This document shows positions 59,300-64,000 of a stretch of 64,000 bases of DNA, in pieces. The DNA is from Amyelois transitella (Eukaryota > Arthropoda > Insecta > Lepidoptera > Pyralidae), in contig NC_083518.1 in the NCBI RefSeq assembly GCF_032362555.1, positions 2,492,501 through 2,556,500 of the forward strand, written 5' to 3'. A model generated the notes under the pieces. It made no database searches, was not told the DNA's origin, and was given only the letters and a program-made list of their open reading frames with translations. Numbering within the stretch: position 1 is the first letter of the stretch; the number at the start of each line of letters is the position of its first letter. Both the position numbers and the translations under genes were made by a program.

Positions 59300-59553
59300 T
59301 ATATACATTTAATCACGTCTCTATCCCTTGTGGGGTAGACAGAGCCAACAGTCTCAAAGAGACCATTAGGCCACGTTCAGCTGTTTACTTTGTTGATAGA
59401 ATTGAGATTAAAATAGTGAGCGGTTGCTAACCCATCGCCTAAAAGAATCCCAAGTAAATAAGCCTATACCTTAGTCGCCTTTCACAACATCCATGGGAAA
59501 GAGATATAGTGGTCCTATTCTTTTTTCTTTTGGTGCCGGGAACCACACAGCAC
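59300..59553 (-). repeat. Family A repeat, full length
   Basis: TAATCACGTCTCTATCCCTT through GGTGCCGGGAACCACACAGC. Confidence 0.85.
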
Positions 59554-60997
59554 TAATCTATGGCTTACTGAATCAACTAAGATCATTGACTAAGTGGCAT
59601 ATCTATTCAACGATAAATAGATGGGCTTACTGTACTAAGTATGTATCTGATTTTCATTTATTTACTAGTACTAGTAGGTATCTAGGTTTTAGGTACTTCC
59701 TAAAAATAGTGTAGAAAGCTATTACCACGAGACTACCGCATGCTAATACCTTCTATTGTGACAATTCTGATGTAGTGCCACTAAATGTGACGTCTTTGCC
59801 TGACTCATAAACGTCCATTACTCGTTTAGAATTTACGACGATCATTTGTTTTTCATGGATGCAGTCGCTGATGGCGTTAGCAAGTGAGAGAGAGTTAAGA
59901 TACAATAATCATTATTTAAGTTATAAGTAACATACAAATAATCACGTCTTGATCCCCTTCTAGGGTAGACAGAGCCAACAGTCTCGCAAAGACTGATATA
60001 TTACTAAGTTATAAGTAAGTCCCATGATATTACGATTTCCAAAGAGTTAGCTCGGTATTATGTGAGCCTCACCCGAGCTTGTCCCCAGCTGAGTATCGCC
60101 ATTAGAAATAAAATCATCATCTTAGTGTGTTTTCCGGTAGTCAAGTCACTCCTCTTTCCCGGAGGGGTAGGCAGACTACAGAAAAGAAAAAGATTTATTT
60201 CCATAATATAATACAAAATTAAGTTAGTAGGTAATTCAGGTATTTTAGGCGATAGGCTAGCAACCCATCACTATTTGAATTTTATATCGCTGAACGTGGC
60301 CTGTCAGTCTTTGCGAGACTGTTCTCTGGCTCTGTCTACCCCGTAAGAGATAAAGACGTTATTATAGAAGGGTATATGGCTTCTAATGCGCAAGTGTAGA
60401 ACGACAGAAATAAAGGGCAAAAAATACACTAGGTACTTTTTACATGTAGCGATCACCATCATCAATCTTTAAAGAAAGTAATAAGTTATTTATTGGAACA
60501 TAAAATACAAGTTTCCTAATTATATGCTAGGTACTAAAAGGTTTCACTCAGATTTGAGTCATGACGTTATCAAGACGCTGGTATTCAGCGGTAACTTAAA
60601 ATAAAAAAAATGTCAAATAGCTCTAATTCAAATGTCAACACAAAAAAAATCAACAAAAATTCTTATCATGCAAGTTTTTTTTTATCTGCCGTTAAGATAC
60701 TGTGTCCTATATTTTTTTAGAACTTACCTATTTGTACTTTGGCTCCATTGAATATTTACATGGGTGTACTTTGTTTTGGCGATTTATTGTAATTAAAAGG
60801 GCTATAAAATACACATCACTGGTCAACGGTCACGCGGTCTTTTTTGTCCTTTTGTATATCTGATCTTTTTGATTGCTTTCATTGTATTAAAACTAAGTAT
60901 GTATAATTCTTGGGAATACGCAAAGAGAGAAATCCCTTCTGACTAAGTACATGACAGGTTTTACACCAGAAGACAGACATACAAAACCTACAAAAAA

Positions 60998-61372
60998 GCG
61001 CGTCGGTGGTCAAATCGGTAAGGTAAGGTAAGGCCCGGTAAAACGCATGTGGCGCAAAAAGGCACAGGTTCGAATCCCATCTCAGCCATGTACCAATGAC
61101 TATTTTTGAAGTTAAATACATTAGTTTCAATACTAACCGATGCTCTTACGGTGAGGGAAAACATCGTGAGGAAACCTGCACATTCAGGCAACTGGATGTG
61201 TAACCGTGATCAATCCAATAATTAGTAATCTTTCCGTGCAAAGATTGCGGAAGTCAGACGGGAGTCGCTTCGTGTAAAAACCTGACCTCACCCAATCCAG
61301 GATCCATGGTCAAGGGCATACCCCGGGCTCCTCTCTAGAGTGGTGGGGTTACAACCGGGTCAAAAAGCCAGG
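60998..61372 (+). repeat. tRNA-derived SINE, family B, near full length
   Basis: Head with CACAGGTTCGAATCCCATC (box B), AACATCGTGAGGAAACCTGC, CTTCGTGTAAAAACCTGACC and CCCCGGGCTCCTCTCTAGAG blocks. Confidence 0.8.
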
Positions 61373-62384
61373 ACATAAAATAAGTCAGACATACCAAACC
61401 TAGGATATCTTATGGTTGTAGTTTATAACATTTGTTTAACTCGTATTTCGCCACTTACCTACCCTTTCCACGGATAGATTTTGAGCGACCTCGTTAAAGG
61501 TATACATTCATATTTATCTTTATCCCTTACGAGGTTGACAGAGCTAACAGTCTCGAAAAAACTGAAAAGCCATGTTCAGCTGGAAATGTAGTAAGGAAAT
61601 CTATGTTCCTCTAGTTTTCTTACAGAAAATAAAAAAGTGGAAAGATGAAGGTAGTCTCTGCCTACCCCTTCGTGATTTAATGTACCTGCTTTCTCCTATT
61701 TAGGCATCATTGCCTACTAGGTCCGGGGGAGTTGGCTCGCGGCATGTTCACGGCCGGTAAACAACTTGTGTGCCAAACGCCATACCGCCGCCGCGTTACC
61801 GCATAGCGCGTCATTTGTTTATACAAGCGTGTTATACGTTTCCATGATACTCCGTGAAAAATCACCTTTCAACGATAAAAGTAAAACTGACACACGTGTT
61901 AACCACGTCTTGATTGTGTGTTTTGCTCTGAGAGTATCCACTCAATCATGATTTTGCCGAGCTATCAACGATAGGTAAAGGCTATATTATAATGTTAGGA
62001 TTCTTCGTTTAGGCGTTCGGCTAGCAACATGAGACTATGTATTTGAATCTTAATTCGCCATTTAGCTGAACGTGGCTTTTCATTATTTTCGAAACTGTTA
62101 ACTGCGGTAGGGATAAGACGTGATTATATTGTATTATATGTTATGCTAGATTTTGATAATCGATTCCTTAACGAATTATTGGTACTAATTTGTAAGTACA
62201 CCATGGTGTCTTAGCGAGTCAAGCAAGTTGTCAATTTATCTAACGTGGTCCATGGCAACAAATAGCGAATACCAGTCTTTGCATAAGCCTTACATTTTGT
62301 ACCTACTATAAACTTGGAAGAAAATGGTATCGGCCAATCGCATAACAAATTTGCGGAGTGGAATGGAAACACACTTCCTACTGA

Positions 62385-62460
62385 TTCGGGAGCGCGTAAT
62401 TTTAAAATGACTGCGGCGCCCGCGCAGGCGGCGGCCCGGTCGGGGTGACGTCACAATGTC
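62385..62460. promoter_or_regulatory. GC-rich island with a CRE palindrome
   Basis: A short block (GCGGCGCCCGCGCAGGCGGC type) followed by TGACGTCA at 62446-62453. Could be a promoter of a gene beyond the window. An ATG at 62407 gives only 13 codons. Confidence 0.3.
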
Positions 62461-64000
62461 ACGGTATTTTCAGAATAGCCAGATATTCCAAGAGGAAACG
62501 TGTAAATTGCAATGAGTTTTCGCGAAAGAAGTAACTGAGGAGAGACAAAGAAAGAAAACGGCTGGAAATAAAAATTCTAGGAAAAAAAGTAGCCTATGTC
62601 ACTTCCTATTCTACGTCTGTAGCAAATTTCGTGAAAATCAGTACAATAGTTTTCGAGTTTATTTGTTACAAACATACAAAAACACAAATCTTTTCTCTTT
62701 ATAAGTACTGTGAATGTGGATTAAATTAGTCACAAGAGGTCCAAATTTTGAACATTCTACTTATACATACATACATAAAAGCACGCCTCTCTCAATAGGG
62801 AGTGACTACCTTTTCCGTTCCGTTTGCAAAATTTAAAAAGACATGTTGGATTATTTCTGTTTTCATGGAACACCCGGCCGTCTGTTTATGCAATAAATTA
62901 AACATAAAGTCTGCCGTAATGTAAACGGTTATGGGCCCACCCACCTAAACAATTGGCTAGGTCGTTGTGATTACATTTACTAACTTATGACATTTAGATG
63001 ATTCTGTTCTGGTAACGAAGATAAAACATAGTGTGTTCTAGCAGATTTTCTTTCCGTTCTTATTGTACACGTCATTCAGGAAAAAAGCTTATGAATTTGA
63101 GATTCTTCTTTTAGGTTATGGGCCTAGCTTAGGTTATATCACTATCTTTTTATGTCAATCATTAAGCCATAAGAAAGCTTAGAGTCTTGCAACTGTTGGC
63201 TCTATCTACCCCGTTAAGGAGAAAGGAGTGATATGTGACGAGTCTTCCATTTAAATATATTTTATAGTGTCTTTAACTTAATCCTTATTTAATTTACAGG
63301 CAGGCTTTCAGGTTCAGACATCAATTAAAACTAAAAGATATTACCTACTCGTACGAAACTATGATAGTTGGTATTATGTAGACATTCGATAGGAAAGGAT
63401 TATTAGAAATTCCTGCGGGAACAAGAGACGACGGAATTTTACGTTTTACGCGGGCGTAGCCGCGGGTGCAAGAGAGCGCACAGTAATAAGAGATGTTAAA
63501 TTTTCATACCCTGTGAAAGTGTGGTAGGTAAAGATTTCATTCCACCACGCCGTATGGTTTTACATAAAAAAAAGAAAACGGAATTTCAATTGTTTTAACT
63601 TTTTAAAATATAAAGTGATTCCATCAATGCACTAAAGCTTGAAGTTAAGTGAGAACTAAGTAACAAACTGCCAAAACACATCAAGAGATGGCGTTACTAT
63701 GACCAAATTTAGACATTTGACGCAAAAATGCAATAAAATTGTAAAAATATACTATAATACATATTTTTGTATGTGAATAAGCCTCTGAATTAACTGCACG
63801 TAAAAAAACAGTGCTTTTAAGTAACACTGAAAATATCTAACTATTAAAATCTCGGTCTGAAGACAATTTACAATTTTACATGCATTTAGTCCGTGGCCGC
63901 AAAAAAAAATGGAAAATATCCATGCTTGAATGATTCATATCATAGTGTTTCCCTGGAATATTTGACTGTTTGAATATTTTAATATTTGACCTTGTATACT

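Larger units (their letters stand above)
55230..64000. other. Gene-poor right end
   Basis: No coding gene could be supported. Repeats seen are family A pieces (58250-58330, 59300-59553, 59936-59998, 60238-60372, 61498-61590, and degenerate ones near 61992-62130 and 63092-63230), SINE B at 60998, family C at 61635-61690, family F near 56940-57125 and 62570-62705, and a family H scrap at 56455-56525. Small GC-rich islands lie near 61725-61810 and 62385-62460. Confidence 0.6.

Noticed and set aside
62407-62448. ATG in a GC-rich island as a first coding exon
   Set aside because: Only 13 codons before a stop, with a weak possible donor; kept only as a candidate regulatory island.
1-64000. CRISPR arrays, bacterial operons or phage genes
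   Set aside because: The window is clearly insect nuclear DNA: introns, SINEs and animal gene families; the recurring short sequences are dispersed, not regularly spaced.

Overview
The window is nuclear DNA from a moth, probably a noctuoid-like lepidopteran. It is AT-rich, with short exons, GT-AG introns, arthropod-type promoters and a very high density of short interspersed repeats. The genes are insect genes: odorant-binding proteins, SMG9, a cation-dependent mannose-6-phosphate receptor-like protein, a Flattop homologue, an NHLH/HLH4C-type bHLH factor and NPC1. No species call is possible from the sequence alone. All exon models below were read by eye from reading frame, phase and splice sites, with no transcript evidence.

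Layout. (1) 0-11.3 kb holds three odorant-binding protein (OBP) genes: one on the minus strand that runs off the left edge (ABPX-like), a head-to-head partner on the plus strand with the same internal exon lengths (76, 89 and 112 nt), and a third, more divergent gene on the plus strand. (2) 11.9-18.7 kb is a minus-strand M6P-receptor-like gene, apparently with a long, mostly repeat-poor 3' UTR. (3) 19.0-25.8 kb is SMG9 on the plus strand; its start codon is only 373 bp from the receptor's, so the two genes are divergently transcribed. (4) 25.8-41.8 kb is a minus-strand locus whose first three exons encode a Flattop (CFAP126) core. A 1.65-kb exon on the same strand, lying tail to tail with SMG9, joins to it in phase. 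A non-LTR retrotransposon with both ORFs open lies in the intervening intron. (5) 43-50.2 kb contains an LTR-element fossil, a GC-rich E-box block, a TATA+Inr promoter and the HLH4C/NHLH-type bHLH gene on the plus strand. (6) 50.5-55.2 kb holds a small histidine-rich ORF and an uninterrupted 1,251-codon NPC1 gene on the minus strand. (7) 55.3-64 kb shows no gene I can support, only repeats and two small GC-rich islands.

Repeats dominate the noncoding DNA. There are about 30 copies or pieces of one ~250-bp family with a terminal GTGCCG...CGGCAC hairpin and a (TATG)n end. At least two tRNA-derived SINE families are present, one with a near-intact tRNA-like head. Other repeats include a palindromic MITE, several recurrent LINE/SINE tails and the full-length LINE.

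The genes do not form one pathway. The OBPs are a chemosensory cluster; the M6P-receptor-like protein and NPC1 both act in the endolysosomal system, which is probably coincidental; SMG9 is a general mRNA-surveillance factor; Flattop is ciliary or sperm-axonemal; HLH4C is neurogenic.
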